Below are positions 23,807 through 36,494 of a DNA stretch of 64,000 nucleotides, piece after piece. The stretch comes from Epiperipatus broadwayi (taxonomy: Eukaryota > Onychophora > Udeonychophora > Euonychophora > Peripatidae). The notes beneath the pieces are model-generated. The model was not told the origin of the DNA and did no database searches. It saw nothing but the letters and a program-made list of their open reading frames with translations. The stretch is from NCBI GenBank assembly GCA_028023455.1, contig JAQFVV010012435.1:806001-870000 (forward strand), read 5' to 3'. A program made the translations under genes and the position numbers. The first letter of the stretch is position 1. Each line of letters opens with the position of its first letter.

Positions 23807-24265
23807 AAAATCAACAAATTTTGGACTTCAGTTTGATGAATTTTGTTAATTTGGAAAATTGATTGATTCCTATTGGAAGTATATTAATGGATTTAGTTTT
23901 ATATTTTGATTTTTTTTCTCAATATATCAAATAAGACATTCTTTTTTTCACTTTTTATATAAACTATAACATTTTTTAATTTTATTATACAAAAAAAGAT
24001 CTCAAATCAAATAAAATGATAAAAAAAAAAAAAACTGTCACTATTTTCTTTACATGTATAAGACTGTAGAACAAAGGGGGAAAACAGATATAATTAATTA
24101 TTTAACAAATATGTCTAAATATGCATGATAGTTTTCTTTTCAACGGAAACTTGAAAAAGTGGTAATGAATAATGATAATGCCGGAAAATATATATGTACA
24201 TGTGTGTAATTTTATATAAATATTTTTTTAGATGTAGATAATAACTCTTATATAACTAAACCACT
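23807..24265. other. Non-coding AT-rich DNA
   Basis: Poly-A/T rich, with no open frame, no RNA gene and no recognisable repeat boundary. Confidence 0.45.
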
Positions 24266-24612
24266 AAACATCACATTATCACCATTCCTTATGTTTATTC
24301 AAGCTGTTAATACGAAAGCAAAACTCTCCATATAGTAAGGGTCATTCAGTGCAAGCCAGAATAATCAATGGATGCAAGGAGATTTGTACATAAAATTCCC
24401 ATCTAGTGCCTTCTCATCCAATATCCCAAGACTAGTTTCTAGTTGTTGATTCCATCAAGATTCCTCACTGATAAAAGCCATAAGCCAGAAACTAGTCTGG
24501 GAATATTGAATGAGTAGGCGTGAGATAGGGATTTTATGCACAACTCTTCTTGCATCCATTGATTACTCTGGCTTACACTGAGTAGTGCTACCAATGGAGA
24601 GTTTTGCATCTA
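24266..24612. repeat. Family B copy B2, inverted dimer
   Basis: The left arm (about 24290-24450) reads GCAAAACTCTCCATATAG and GTGCAAGCCAGAATAATCAA, with a ruined minus-strand ribozyme at about 24425-24450. The right arm (about 24455-24612) carries the plus-strand ribozyme, GAATATTGAATGAGTAGGC and TGATTACTCTGGCTTACAC, and ends GGAGAGTTTTGCATC. The two arms are near-complements, so almost the whole element is a long hairpin. The outer left end has CATCACATTATCACCATTC, as in other B copies. Confidence 0.75.
24463..24502 (+). ncRNA. Hammerhead ribozyme, family B (core mutated)
   Basis: CCTCA, CTGATAA (expected CTGANGA), helix II partly lost (AAGCCATAAGCCA), GAAA, CTAGTC, then TGGGA. One catalytic base is changed and helix I has lost its last pair, so activity is unlikely. 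Confidence 0.6.
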
Positions 24613-26414
24613 ATATAATTGTAAGATAAATGTCTGTTTATGTATGTAAGGTAAGTAAACAGGCATTTAATAGTATATTTCTCTAGGAGCCTATTCAACA
24701 ATGAAATAATAATTCTACTCAACTATATTTTTCAGTTTCTAATGAGATTATTTGAACAATTTTCTATCATTGCTTTAAGTTTTACTTTGGCTTATGGACT
24801 GATTGCATACAGATAATTCTAATCCTGCTATTAAATTTTTAAAATGACTTACCTGGATTTGAACTCAGATTGTAAACAGTTTGTCTTTTGTTTATAAATA
24901 TAATGTCATATATGTAGAATATTATTATTCCAAAACCCATGAAATTAAAAACTTATGCTTTTTAAAAACTTCTATGCAGTCATCAGGGATTCATAAATAT
25001 GGACAAAGATTACAATTTCCATAGTGGTCATGAGTGAAAAGCCTGAATTGTTAATAGTATGCTCAAAAATATGTTTATACTTATGCTACATAAATTTCTG
25101 TAATATCCATTGATTCTAAACTGTTCACGACAAATAAAAACAAAAAATTGTGATTCTATGTTAAAAGTTCATTTTCAAAACAAATGAGAATAGAAAAAAT
25201 GTGATGAGACTAATATCTGAATATGATTATATCGGTCATCTCAACATAGTAAAAACATGTTCTGAGAGTGTTTAATATCCATATCATGTTTGATATTAAT
25301 AATGATTGCTTTTAATCAGCAATATTTTATTAAATGTTATCAATGTTTTACTCATGTAAAAAGTAATATTAGTGCTGCCTTGAATTTATAGCACATTTAT
25401 GGAAAAACTGTTTATCCATTTAATGTGTTAATAATATATTCTTATTTGCAAATTATATATCATATATAAATGTAAAAAAGTTATAATTCTAAATTAAAAG
25501 TATATTTTTAAAACAATGGAAAATGGGGAAATTTGTATGACTGCTTCTACATCAGTTTTTATGAATTTTCTGTGATACATGTAATAAAAAAATCATATGG
25601 CTTTAGTGCTTGGGATTCATAAGAAGATTAACGATTTGGGAGTACTGGAATCAATCAATCCTGGAAACTCTCAAATCCAAGTTAGACGCTCTACCAACTA
25701 TGTCAATTGCCCCGTGCATATATGGAGTATAAATTAGTAATCAAATATAGATAAGAAAGTAATATGAATTAATTATGTTTTATTTAATTCATTTTAAAGC
25801 AATATTCACACATAACTTACACTAATAAATTGTATTTAATTTTATTCAATTAATACTGCTTAAGTTCACTTTTTTTTAAAAAATAATATTTTTTAAAATA
25901 ATCAGAAGTACTTTTTTGAGTACTTTTCCTTTTTATTGTCTAAGGTCTAGTCACTTTTATATTAAACCACAAAATGATACAAATTTCATAGCATTATTGA
26001 ACTATCATATGCACAATGCAAAATGTCTTTAAAATCAAGAAAGCATTAATTTTATGTGACCTATTATGGAAGTGTGATTGGTTCTGGAGTTCTATGTCCA
26101 TGAATTGTGGTTTGAGCTCTGTCTTCCAATGCTCCTGAGCCATATTTAATTTTATTTGTAACCTTTCATAGAAAAATGGATGGTTCTGGAGTTTTATGTC
26201 CATGGATTGTGGTTTCATCTCTGTCTTCCAATGCTCCTGAGCCCTAGTTATTTATTTCATTTTGATATATCTTGCCCTGTTTGACTTAGTGCTGTTGTGG
26301 AATAGCAGACTCTGGAAGTCAGGATTTATGGATCAAGACTACAGCTCTGTTTTTTCTGATGTTAAAACTTTTTATAAATTCCTGACCAATATGTCATCTG
26401 ATTATTATTATTCT
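24613..26414. other. Non-coding DNA with one tRNA-like segment
   Basis: Apart from the tRNA-like segment at 25640-25716, this has an approximate local duplication near 26060-26230 in which TTCTATGTCCATGAATTGTG and TTTTATGTCCATGGATTGTG recur about 120 bp apart, each followed by CTGTCTTCCAATGCTCCTGA. No protein-coding gene is evident. Confidence 0.45.
25640..25716 (-). repeat. tRNA-like sequence (SINE head or tRNA pseudogene)
   Basis: The minus strand reads GGGGCAATTGACATAGTTGG and TAGAGCGTCTAACTTGG, a good A-box region with acceptor and D-arm spacing, followed by a weak anticodon arm and a decayed TPsiC arm (AGGATTGATTGATTCC). An ATG-free, intronless head of this sort suggests a tRNA-derived SINE or a pseudogene. 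I could not assign an anticodon with confidence, and it is not a functional tRNA as it stands. Confidence 0.5.
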
Positions 26415-26880
26415 TTAATTAATTATTTTTAAAGCAATGTTTACTAATGTTATAATATGTTGATCTATACTTTTCAAATGCAAACAACTCTTAACACCTA
26501 AATAGACAACACAGGTTAGTTCATTACACAACATCTCAAGTGGTATTATTCTCTGCTCTTCTTCAGATGTTGCTGTTCTAACTAGTGACCATACTTGCAT
26601 AGGTGTTAGTTCAACTCCTATGCTAATATTGTCGGTGGTCAAACTAGCAACACCAAAAAAAGAGTGGAGACTGTTACCACGTAAAACAATGTATTGTTTA
26701 TTTATGAATTATTACTAAATGTTGTTTGTATTTACAAAGTTTAAATAAAGTCTAAAATTTTCTAGCCATTCAACATTTAATGATACATAGTGGAACTAGT
26801 CCAACATATTCGCATATAAAAATACCATCATCATAAACCTTCAGGCAAATAATTACTAGTGTATTACATTTAAATTATTT
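26415..26880. repeat. Family F repeat, inverted arrangement
   Basis: The left part (about 26470-26580) is a minus-strand copy of the family body (complement of CTGAAGAAGAGCAGAGAATA). The right part (about 26600-26880) is on the plus strand and has GTTCAACTCCTATGCTAATA, CACCAAAAAAAGAGTGGAG, AAAGTTTAAATAAAGTCTAA and the terminal CCATCATCATAAACCTTCAG. The copy at 54.4-54.97 kb has the same arrangement. No coding content. Confidence 0.65.
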
Positions 26881-29157
26881 TAATGCATGGTATTTAATTT
26901 TTAAACATTAGAGATATTTATTTCATTTTCTTAATTTTAAAGTTTCTGAATCTGAAAAGGTTCAAGAATTAAAAGTTTCAGAATAACAATTTTGAATTTG
27001 TACATAAATAATCTACTAGAAATTATTTTAAAACTAAAATTCAGAGTTTGATAGTGAAACCATAAATAGAATAATAATTAAAAATAATATAAGTTCAGAT
27101 GTCAATAATAAAGATTTAAGATGCTGCTATTAAATTAGATAAATAAATATTTTTAATTAAAACAAACTATTAAAAATAAGTTTTTAGAATTATTTATTTA
27201 TAGCAGTGATTTTATTTGTTGAAAGCTTAACTATTAGATAGAAATATCAGTGGCTTTATTAGATCTACTGCACTCCACTAACATTCTGACAGATTTCTTT
27301 GTTCACATTAGATTTAAGTTTTCAATTTTCATTTTAATATTAAACCATTATTATTTATCAGAATATAATAAATTTGTTCTCATTCGATAGATATTTTTGT
27401 TTAGAAATTAAATAAATTTCAAAAAATCATATTTGATTTTTTGAATTATTTTAAAAATTAGATTTTAATCAAAACAAAATGCTGTCACATCATCAAATTT
27501 CAGGTGGAGCTGATTCAATTTGCAAAATGAATGAAATCTTTTATTTGATGTTTGTTTTAAAAATCTGAATGAATTATTTTTAATATCTACTAAATCTATC
27601 AATTTATCCTTTAAAAGTTTAATTTTTTTTTGTATTTTTTATATCACTAAATATTATAACAGTATACTGAGTGACATCATTTCTAGACAGTTGTATTTCC
27701 CATGACCTTACTCTCTATGGTAACAATATTCAGAAGAATATATTCTTGTATATTTAAAAATAAAATATTTTTGTAAAAAATAAATATGTAATAATATATA
27801 TATATTTGATTGCTAATAATTATTACACAATTATGATACAAAAATAATTGTAAACTTTCCAAAAAAATCAAGTTTTTAGATCATCATTATATTTTCTTGA
27901 AGTAATCTCACAAAGTTTGAGATTGTAAAATATACAAAGGATATCCATCATAGTGGAGTTTAAGAAATTTTGTAGTCCTGTGTATTCAATTTTTCTGCAA
28001 TCTTTTGAATTTTTTTGAAATTAAAATATTAGAAATAAATATATGAATTTTAAACCTGTAATGTTTCAGAAAAAAACATAAATTTAATTTCTAGATTTTT
28101 CAGACATGGGTCCATCATTTGGATAAATTGCCTTGTTAAGTTACCACTGTACATAAAGTGTCAGTAATCATTGACTATGTGATTCATGGGTTGTGTTTAT
28201 CCATATTGTAATGATATGGAAAATGATGAAAATCTTAGATAGATGAAAAACCATCATGTCCCCATTTAATATAATCATCACAGACTAAATGAATAAATAA
28301 AGAAAATGAGCATATGTGAGAGCATTACTATTAGCACTAAACAAAACTATAAGTAAGTATAATAATAATTATAATTTACAAGTTACATCATTATCAATGC
28401 TCTGCCATAGGGTACCATGAGTGTACTGGTCAATTATAAATGCAATTTTTTTTAAAATAAAATGCAGTGAATGGATTTTAAAGGTGATACCATTGCACCA
28501 GCCAAAAAACCAACTGGATGTCCACTCACAAACATATATGCTTACACACATATATAAACAAATGTTATTGCTTAGGCTTGCTTAGAAAGCAAAAACCTTG
28601 TTATAAACAAGAGTATATAATATTTTAAACCTATTTTAGTAATAAATAAATTTACTGGGATAACTTAAAACAATGATATATAAATTTATTAATTAGAAAC
28701 AATAATAATAAAATCAAATTAACGATCTGTTTAATGTGCTATAAATATAAATACAACATTCTGACTTTGATTCATAGATTGAAAAATAATAAATTATTAT
28801 AAGTAGCATTGTCTATAATTTCCAGGCATAAAAAAGCATTAAATAATCATATATGCACACATGTGCATGACTAAAAATATAAAATATTCTACTTATTAAA
28901 CTAATAAAAACTACTTTATTATAATACATAATTGCATGTTTACACATAGATAAGCTTATCCAGCATGTTTTAAAATATACAAATGATACTCCAATTTGTT
29001 AATATATGTTAATATTATTCTACCATTAAATAACAAACATATATATAATAAGCATGCACACGTGCTTATTTCAATATAAAATAAAATATTTTCATTACCA
29101 ATTCTAGTTACGTTTATCTAATAACAAGTTACATATTTTAAAATGTTAAACAAAAAT
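26881..29157. other. Non-coding AT-rich DNA, no gene seen
   Basis: Dense A/T runs and no recognisable protein similarity. The short ORFs at 27683-27871 and 28369-28551 are low-complexity. No RNA gene or clear repeat pair was found. Confidence 0.5.
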
Positions 29158-29290
29158 TTTTCTTTTATTTATTTTTTTTCATATGTCAAAGCGTTTACTG
29201 GGAAGTGAACCTGTGCCAGATGCTTGAAAGACAGCTATGCTAACCGCTAGGCCACCAATTTTGACAAAAAAAAAAAAAGCTTTTCTTTTA
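29158..29290 (-). repeat. Short tRNA-Gly-derived SINE (old copy)
   Basis: On the minus strand a tRNA-like body contains GGTGGCCTAGCGGTTAGCAT (A-box) and CAGGTTCACTTCCCAG (B-box), followed by TTTGACATATG and an A-rich tail. It matches the copy at 59.23-59.33 kb. A direct repeat TTTTCTTTTA at 29158-29167 and 29281-29290 could be a target-site duplication but is low in complexity. Confidence 0.75.
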
Positions 29291-30332
29291 CAAAAAAAAA
29301 TATTACTTAATTGAAAATTTTGCATAAAAGATTTTTTTTTTCAGATTACTCTTAACTTTAAATATTTTTGAAAGCCTTGCTAAAAAGTTATTTTGTTTCT
29401 TAGTTTTTGTTCATTTCTATCTGTTAATTGCTTTAATTTTATTCAAAATTATCTATTCTTAATCATTACAACCGATATTAAATATTTTCTTATAGGCAAT
29501 AATAGATATAGACTTTGTTTCACTGCAAAATTAATGATCTAGACATGTCATTCTCAATATATAATACATTCTACTCACCAGCTAATTTATTCCATCAGTA
29601 CATAATATCATCATTTGTGAAATAAATATTAGTATGGATAATCTTTATATGACCAGAAATAATTATAAGTTTGTGCTTCTTTGCATACAAATCAATCAGC
29701 ATATGCAGAATATCATAGCACAGTGATATTTCAGTAAACTGGCTAGTACTGGAATCTCTCAATAAGTGGGTCTATTTAATAATGTCCATGATAGAATAGT
29801 CGACTGACTTATTGATATATTGCAAAAAGTATATATCAAGTAATCAGTTAGCCCCATTCAGTCTCTATAGTTTGGTAGACTTCAGGCGGGCAAGTCACCT
29901 AGTACATGCATATGATCTATGAACTACAGGTAAACCATTTCTTCTATGTGATTTCAAACTCAACTATCATCATAAAATTAGCAGCAGCTGGCTTGCATTC
30001 TATATCTGTCTTCTCTTTATTATTTAATAATTTTATCTTCTTTCTTTTACCCCACTTTTTATAGTGTATGGTGAAATTTGAAAACACAATAACTAAATAA
30101 GATTTTTTTTCTTGATCAAAAAAGATAACAAGGTAATAAATTTTCAATTCACATCAATCAAAAACAACTTTTATCTAAAAGTTTCTTAATACTGTAAACA
30201 AAATCAGATTGTAAAATTTAAAATCAAAGTATATAAAAAATTTCATTTATCAAAAGAAGTTATAATTTTTTAAAAAATTGTATTTAATCCAATTAAATAT
30301 AGATTGGAGAATTTTATAATTGTTATCTATTG
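29291..30332. other. Non-coding DNA, no gene seen
   Basis: AT-rich. The stretch 29790-29935 is slightly richer in G+C and has no open frame. No RNA gene was found. Confidence 0.45.
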
Positions 30333-30862
30333 AAATTAAACTGAGAGAGTGCAAACCTCTGAAGCACTTAGCCAATCAGATCACAAATACTAAGACAGAG
30401 AATTTAACAAGAAAAGAGTGGTTCCACTCTCTTCTTTACTTGTCTTTTTATATATCCAAGCCAGTCCAAAGTACTTAGATTTGAAAGTGTGAATCTTAAA
30501 TATCTTCACACTCAACTCACTGAGTTCTAATTATAAACATACAGCATGAAATCTTTCGATTTACTACGCAGTAGTTTTTAGATGTTATAACTTGCAGCAA
30601 TATATGTAAATAATATTTATTTTACAAAGTGCAGATGGTATTGAAATTAAACTGAGAGAGAGCAAACCTCTCAAGTGCTTAGCCAATCAGAACAGATCTA
30701 AGTACTTTAGACTGGCTTGGATATATAGAAAGACAAGTAAAGAAGAGAGTGGAACCACACTTTTCTTGTTAAATTCTCTGTCTCAGTATTTGTGATCTGA
30801 TTGGCTAAGCCCTTGAGAGGTTTGCACTCTTTCAGTTTAATTTCAATACCATCTGCACTTTG
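30333..30862. repeat. Nested inverted repeat with CCAATCAG arms
   Basis: The left arm (about 30333-30470) reads TTGAAATTAAACTGAGAGAG and TTAGCCAATCAGATCACAAA, to ATATCCAAGCCAGTC. The right arm (about 30700-30850) is its complement, ending CTCTTTCAGTTTAATTTCAA. Between them at 30640-30695 lies a second, direct copy of the arm start (TGAAATTAAACTGAGAGAGA then CTTAGCCAATCAGAACAG). The structure is a foldback with an extra internal direct copy. No coding content. Confidence 0.7.
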
Positions 30863-31194
30863 TAAAATAAATTGTTATCTATTATAAAATAAAAACAATC
30901 TTCTTTTAGATTTTTTTTAATTATCAAAATCAGAATTAAATAAAATATTAAATAGACATTTTTAATGGTTGATTTCAAATGCAACAATTTATAATAATTT
31001 TAAATATCAAAATTATTATTTAAGCATTAATCTGTTATTCCAGAATATATATTTTGACTAAATATCTACAAAAAATTTTGTTTGTGTTCATTTTACTTTT
31101 CCTTTCAAATTTATATATATATAAAGTCAGATGCCACATAACATATATATACAAATAAACTGTCTATTAATTAAAAATTATTGTAATAACAATA
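30863..31194. other. Non-coding AT-rich spacer
   Basis: No gene, RNA or repeat boundary seen. Confidence 0.4.
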
Positions 31195-31590
31195 AAAATA
31201 ATAAATATAATGGTAATTCATAATTATATACAGTCTTTCAATCCATAGAAGTACTTTTGGTTAATTCCTTAACCTTCCTCAACTGCCATTAAATTAAAAA
31301 AAAAAACATAATGGAAGCAAACATCATCAACTCAAATCTCATAAATCCTGAATTTTAATTTAAAATTAAGAAGGCAATTTTAATAAATAGAAATAAAATA
31401 AATATAATTAATAGACAAGCTGCTAAAATTAAAATTCAGGATTTATGGTATTTGAGTTGATGGCATTCACTTCTGTTATGTTTTTTGAATTTAATGACAG
31501 ATGAGGAGGATTAAGGAATTAACAAAAAGTATTTCTGTGGATTGAAAGATATAAAATAGTAAATTACCATTATATTTATTATTATTATTA
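31195..31590. mobile_element. Foldback/MITE-like element with about 165-bp arms
   Basis: The left arm starts AATAAATATAATGGTAATTC and contains TCTTTCAATCCATAGAAGTA and AACATCATCAACTCAAAT. The right arm (about 31420-31590) is the complement and ends TACCATTATATTTATTATTA. The short centre is AT-rich. The RTE copy that follows has its trinucleotide tail immediately at the right end, so one element is inserted next to or into the other. Confidence 0.7.
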
Positions 31591-31601
31591 TTATTGTTTT
31601 A

Positions 31602-32788
31602 TCATCATCATCATCATCAACCATTATCAATCCACTACAGGATGAAGGTCTATCCAAGTTTAATCCATCTTCTCCGATCTTTAGCTTCTCTTTTCCACAA
31701 CACCCCTGCACATTTTCTTATTTCATCCATCCATCTCACATGTGGTCTCTTTCTGGGTCTTTTACAATCTCTTGGAATCCAGTTTAAAATTTCAATTGTC
31801 CATCTATTATCATTTCTTCTAGCAATATGTCCAGCCCAACTCCATTTCAATCTTTTAATTTTTTCAATAAGGTCAGTAACACCTGTTTGTTGTCTTACCC
31901 ATACATTGAGTTTTCGATCTCTTCTTGTTACTCCCAACATACATCTCTCCATACTCCTTTGAGTGGTCTGAAGTCTCTGTATTGATCTTCTATTAAGTGT
32001 CCAAGTCTCAGATCCATAAGTAAGAACTGGTAAAACACATTTGTTAAAAACCATTCTTTTAAACACATAGGCATATTTCCTTTTAGCATCAAGTTATTTC
32101 TATCAAAAGCATTCCAACCAAGTTTAATTCTATGATTAATTTCCTCCATTATGTTTCCATCTGTATTAATAATCTGACCTAGGTATTTGTAACTGTTAAC
32201 TTCTTCTAATTCTTTATAATCAATCTTTATTTTCATATTTTGAGCAAATCGATTAAACATTACTTTAGTCTTTTTAACATTTATCTTTAGTCCTACTTTT
32301 CTACTTTCATCTGCTAACTCCTGCAACATTTCCTGCAGCTCTGAAGCATTATTTGCAAAAACAACTACATCTGCAAAATCTAAATGACTTAAATACTCTC
32401 TATTTACTTTCATTCCTTTAGTTTCCCATTTTAATCCACAAAATACTTCTTGCAGCACTGCTGTAAAAAGTTTTGGAGATATGGAATCACCTTGCCTTAC
32501 ACCTTTCTCAATGTTGATTTTTCCAGTATCATTATGTAATCTAATTGTTGCTGTTGCATTTTTATAAATATTCTTTAAAATATGACAATATCCTGGATCT
32601 ATACCTTGATGATCCAATGCTTTAATCACTGAAGAAATGTGTGTAGAATCAAATGCCTTTTCATAATCTACAAATCCAAAACATAATGACAACTCATATT
32701 CATTTGTCCTTTCTATGACTTCTCTCAATACCTGGATATGATCTATTGTACTAAAACCACTTTTAAATCCAGCTTGTTCTCTTGGTTG

Positions 32789-32793
<5 letters not shown>
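31602..32793 (-). pseudogene. RTE-like LINE reverse transcriptase, copy 2, disrupted
   Basis: Minus-strand sister of the copy at 20.8 kb. It begins inside the reverse transcriptase ([14 protein letters not shown]) and runs to the C-terminus and a CAT/GAT repeat at about 31602-31618. Motif A (VDYEKAFDS) and motif B (GVRQGDSISPKLF) have the standard residues. Motif C reads LDFADVVVFA: one GAT codon is missing, so one of the two metal-binding aspartates is lost. A one-base deletion near 32060 (CLK then a frame change before VFNKCV) splits the frame in two. The 5' end stops at an AT microsatellite. Confidence 0.9.
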
Positions 32794-32825
<32 letters not shown>

Positions 32826-32836
32826 GCGGTCCGGTT

Positions 32837-32880
<44 letters not shown>

Positions 32881-32885
32881 CACTA
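32794..32885. repeat. Two AT dinucleotide tracts around a GC-rich 20-mer
   Basis: AT repeats at about 32795-32822 and 32840-32872 flank TATGGCGGTCCGGTTACAA. They sit at the 5' truncation point of RTE copy 2. Confidence 0.9.
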
Positions 32886-34325
32886 TTATGTTATTGCTTT
32901 CTATGAAACATTATTGGCTCAATATCTATATGAATCATTGGATGTGAAATTCCATTTAGAAAGTAGATAAATGCAATGACCATGGGTTGTCTTGAACCTG
33001 TTGAGGAGATATCAGATATGTCTAAGAAGATCAAAATAATTAAATGTTTTATTATTAGAATCCATAAAAAGTCTGAGCATTTGGAAAGAACATCAATGGG
33101 TTCATGAATGGAGTGAAAAACCATGTGCATTGATCTTCATCACTCTGCTATTGAGGTAAACTATGAAGAGCATTAATAATAATAGCAATAAACAATAAAA
33201 TTATAATGAAAATAAAAAAAACTTTTATATTGTAATTTTCAAGTGTTTAGAAGTACACATTTTTTTAAAAAAATTATAAACAAATATAAAAACATCAAGC
33301 ATACACAAATTATATTATTGAATTATTCACCACAAGATTTTTTTTACAAAATCAGTATATTAATATTAATATTTTTTCTGCCAAAATAAGTATAGTTTTA
33401 AAAATAAAAAAATTTGATTGCAATATAGTTGTTCCTCTATATCTGTAAACTGATCACAAATAGTATCAGAAACAGTTTAAAAAGTATTAAATAAATATAT
33501 ATTTATAATTTTCATTTTGTAAATGCCATGTGTGTAACATCTATATAAATATCATCATAAATGGATTTTTTAGTGAGCCATTTTCATATTTCTTTTCCTA
33601 AATCAGTTACATGGTTTTTGTCTCTCTATTCTGTCAATTCTTTAATTTGTTTTTCCATATTTTTTTTATCAATAATATTTGTTGATATTTCAATATGTAC
33701 ATTTTAAAAATTACTTTTTATTGGAGGCATGTATTTTAGATCTTAAACACATTTATTATATATGATTTGTAAACACAGAAAATGATAACTCTTTCAAAGC
33801 CCTATTTATATTAAAGTACAGGCTATTTATCAAAAACCCAGAAAATATAAACTGATTAATTTTATCTGCAATCCCAACTCTTATATAGATAGGTATTCTG
33901 ACAAATGATATAAATTCTTTTATGTCCAAATAATGAAATTAAACAGAAGCTAACGTCACAAATTTGATTTTTTATATACATTATTTTCTATTTGGATATG
34001 CTTTTGTTCAACTATTTTTAGCAAAATTATTATTAAAATTAATTTTATATATAACTTAAAAAAAAAAAAGAAAAGTTATGAATTTATTTATATAAAAAAA
34101 AAAGTTTATTTTTTATGTATTTTTCCTCATAATATATGTTTAAATTTTTCTAAAAATAGATAATAACAAAAATAACTTATTTTATATTTATTAAATAAAA
34201 TCATCTTTCATACTATCAAAAATACACTTAAAATATACATCTACAATCATTTCCTTTTGACAAAGAAACTATGAATAAGTGCCACTATTTTGTGCAATTT
34301 GAGTTCTGCTATTTAAATTTTAAAT
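32886..34325. other. Non-coding AT-rich DNA, no gene seen
   Basis: No protein similarity and no RNA gene. The ORF at 32891-33130 (minus) is short and unrecognised. Confidence 0.5.
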
Positions 34326-34629
34326 TATAGAACTTTATATTTTTATGATAACACCTGCAATCTACTAATAAGAATGAAAACTAAAATATACAATCTTTGT
34401 TATTTATATAGAAATATTTACAGTTAGATTGCAGTATAGTTATTAATATACAAACATTTTAAATGTCATACCATAACTAATAAATGGCATCTAAAATATC
34501 ACTTCAGAATAAAATGCCATTTGCAAAAAAAAGGTTAACATGGATGAGTTTCAAATTAATATTAGAAGAAAACATAAACACTTTCAATATGGCTAATAAT
34601 TAAATATAACAAGGTGTCATTTGTCAAAA
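34326..34629 (+). repeat. 304-bp segment duplicated inside the family C insertion
   Basis: From TATAGAACTTTATATTTTTA to AAGGTGTCATTTGTCAAAA this stretch recurs at 37553-37856 in the same orientation, with the same length and about six substitutions by eye. It shows no coding potential or element ends of its own, so it looks like the local source of a segment carried into the later insertion. The reverse direction of copying cannot be excluded. Confidence 0.85.
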
Positions 34630-36040
34630 TAATATCTTTAAGAATTGAGATTCCATTTGTAAATGATTATTTTATGTTTATGAAATTATTGACAAAAAAT
34701 AGTACTTGAAAAATTATTTTTTGCTGGTCTTACATTTTTTAGAAGTTCTGTATTTATTACATAAGAGTTTTTTTATTATCCAAAACATCAGATATTCACA
34801 TAATGGTTTAAAACAATACACAATGGATATAAAAAACTACTATATATAAAAATAATATTAAATGAGAACATAAGTTGTTAGGTTTGATCATTTATATTTT
34901 ACAAAATAAATCTGTCTTAAACAATTTACCTCTCTTTAGTTTTGTATAAACTTTTATAATAATGATATTGTAAACATTTTTAACAGATCTTATTTTTATA
35001 TAAAAAAAATATAAATGATTCTTTCTCACGATTCATCATCTAGCTACTAGAAAATGATTTGTTAGTAAAGATGGCCTCTTAGATAAATGATAAATGCTTA
35101 CTTAGAATAATCATAGATAAAATAGTATTTATTTTATTTAATGTCAAAAAGATTTTCAAATATATCTAAAAATTTCATAAATAAATGAAAGATAAAACAT
35201 AAAGGTTTTCCTTTTTAATTTATTTCTTCTTTCACTTAAAAATTTTTATTGCTGCATTTTAGTGTGAGCTTTTAACAATTCTGCAATGATTATTCATACA
35301 CTTTTCAAGATCAATACTAACATTAGAAGATAAATTGTAAAGTATAAAATGAAAATGCAAGAACTTGCATGATACTAATATAAATAAACAACAATCATTC
35401 TTCTATGCACTTTTTACAATATAAATACAATATTTAATTACTTCAAACTTTTAAAAATATCTAACAGTTTTGACTGTCCAACAGACTTCTGCAGAGCTTC
35501 TTTTATTATTTAAATAAAAAAGCTTCATATTCATTACTAAAGTTATAAAAAGTTTTAATTTTCTTAAAATACTCTAAACATGAATTCATAGTTTCTTACT
35601 GAATTGCTATTGAGTCCATTATTAAAGGTATTCTGAGGTATGATCTGATCTAACTTTTTTTTAGTTTGGCTTTTTCAAAATATAGTTTAGCATACATTAC
35701 AATAATCAATATGGAGTATACATACCATAACTACAGTAAAATAACCATGAAAAGTCAGTTCACCTTTTTATTATTTCAGTAAGAGTAGATAATAAATATA
35801 GATGGGAAGTCATTTTTGGACTTCCACTGTTTTGAAAAGAGCAGCTGAAAAGTAAAATTTTATATATTTTTATTTTCCATTCAAAAAACTAGCAGTATAC
35901 AAACATTTTAACAAGAAATGTTTATTTAGTTGGAACAGTAATATTTTTCTCTGCGAAAAACCACAATTAAGGACTATAACAGTAAAAAGCCAGTTATTTT
36001 ACAACAATAGAATCAGTTCTTGATGCCCCACTTTTTAATT
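34630..36040. other. Non-coding AT-rich DNA, no gene seen
   Basis: No open frame of interest, RNA gene or repeat pair found. Confidence 0.5.
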
Positions 36041-36260
36041 TTTTAATCATATTAAAAAGTGGCTGGTGGAATGTTCCTGTGCTTACGCATGATGAACAGC
36101 GCCACCTAGTGGCTGGAACAAGCATTGCTGCTTTTGGGTCCCTACTGTGGATATTTCTGCGTGTTTAAACAGAAATGACATCTCTAGCAGTGGCAGTACA
36201 CTATCTCCACCAGTACCAATTTATATTAATAATGTGTTCTTTTCATGAACACATTATGGG
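36041..36260. other. Unidentified GC-richer block
   Basis: About 200 bp with balanced composition inside AT-rich DNA, containing AACAGCGCCACCTAGTGGC, GGGTCCCTACTGTGGATAT and GACATCTCTAGCAGTGGCAG. No open frame, tRNA fold or partner copy in the window. It could be part of an unknown repeat or a host element. Confidence 0.3.
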
Positions 36261-36494
36261 TCAAGAGAAGCAAATATAAAGTTACTTCAACTTTTTCCTC
36301 AGAGAAAAAAGGTATATCCTATGCATTCATTTTATTAAATAAAAAATTCAATTTTATTTTTAATAATGGCAACTGCATGACTGTAAGTTTTATACTTTTT
36401 TTTTTTTAAAAAAAAGCATTAAAAATTCATTTTCTAGGAATCTTAGGAAAAAAAGATAGGTATTTTCAGAATAAATATTAACAATTATACTTAA

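Noticed and set aside
31594-31962. 122-codon plus-strand ORF
   Set aside because: Antisense shadow of RTE copy 2, which has clear reverse transcriptase motifs on the minus strand.
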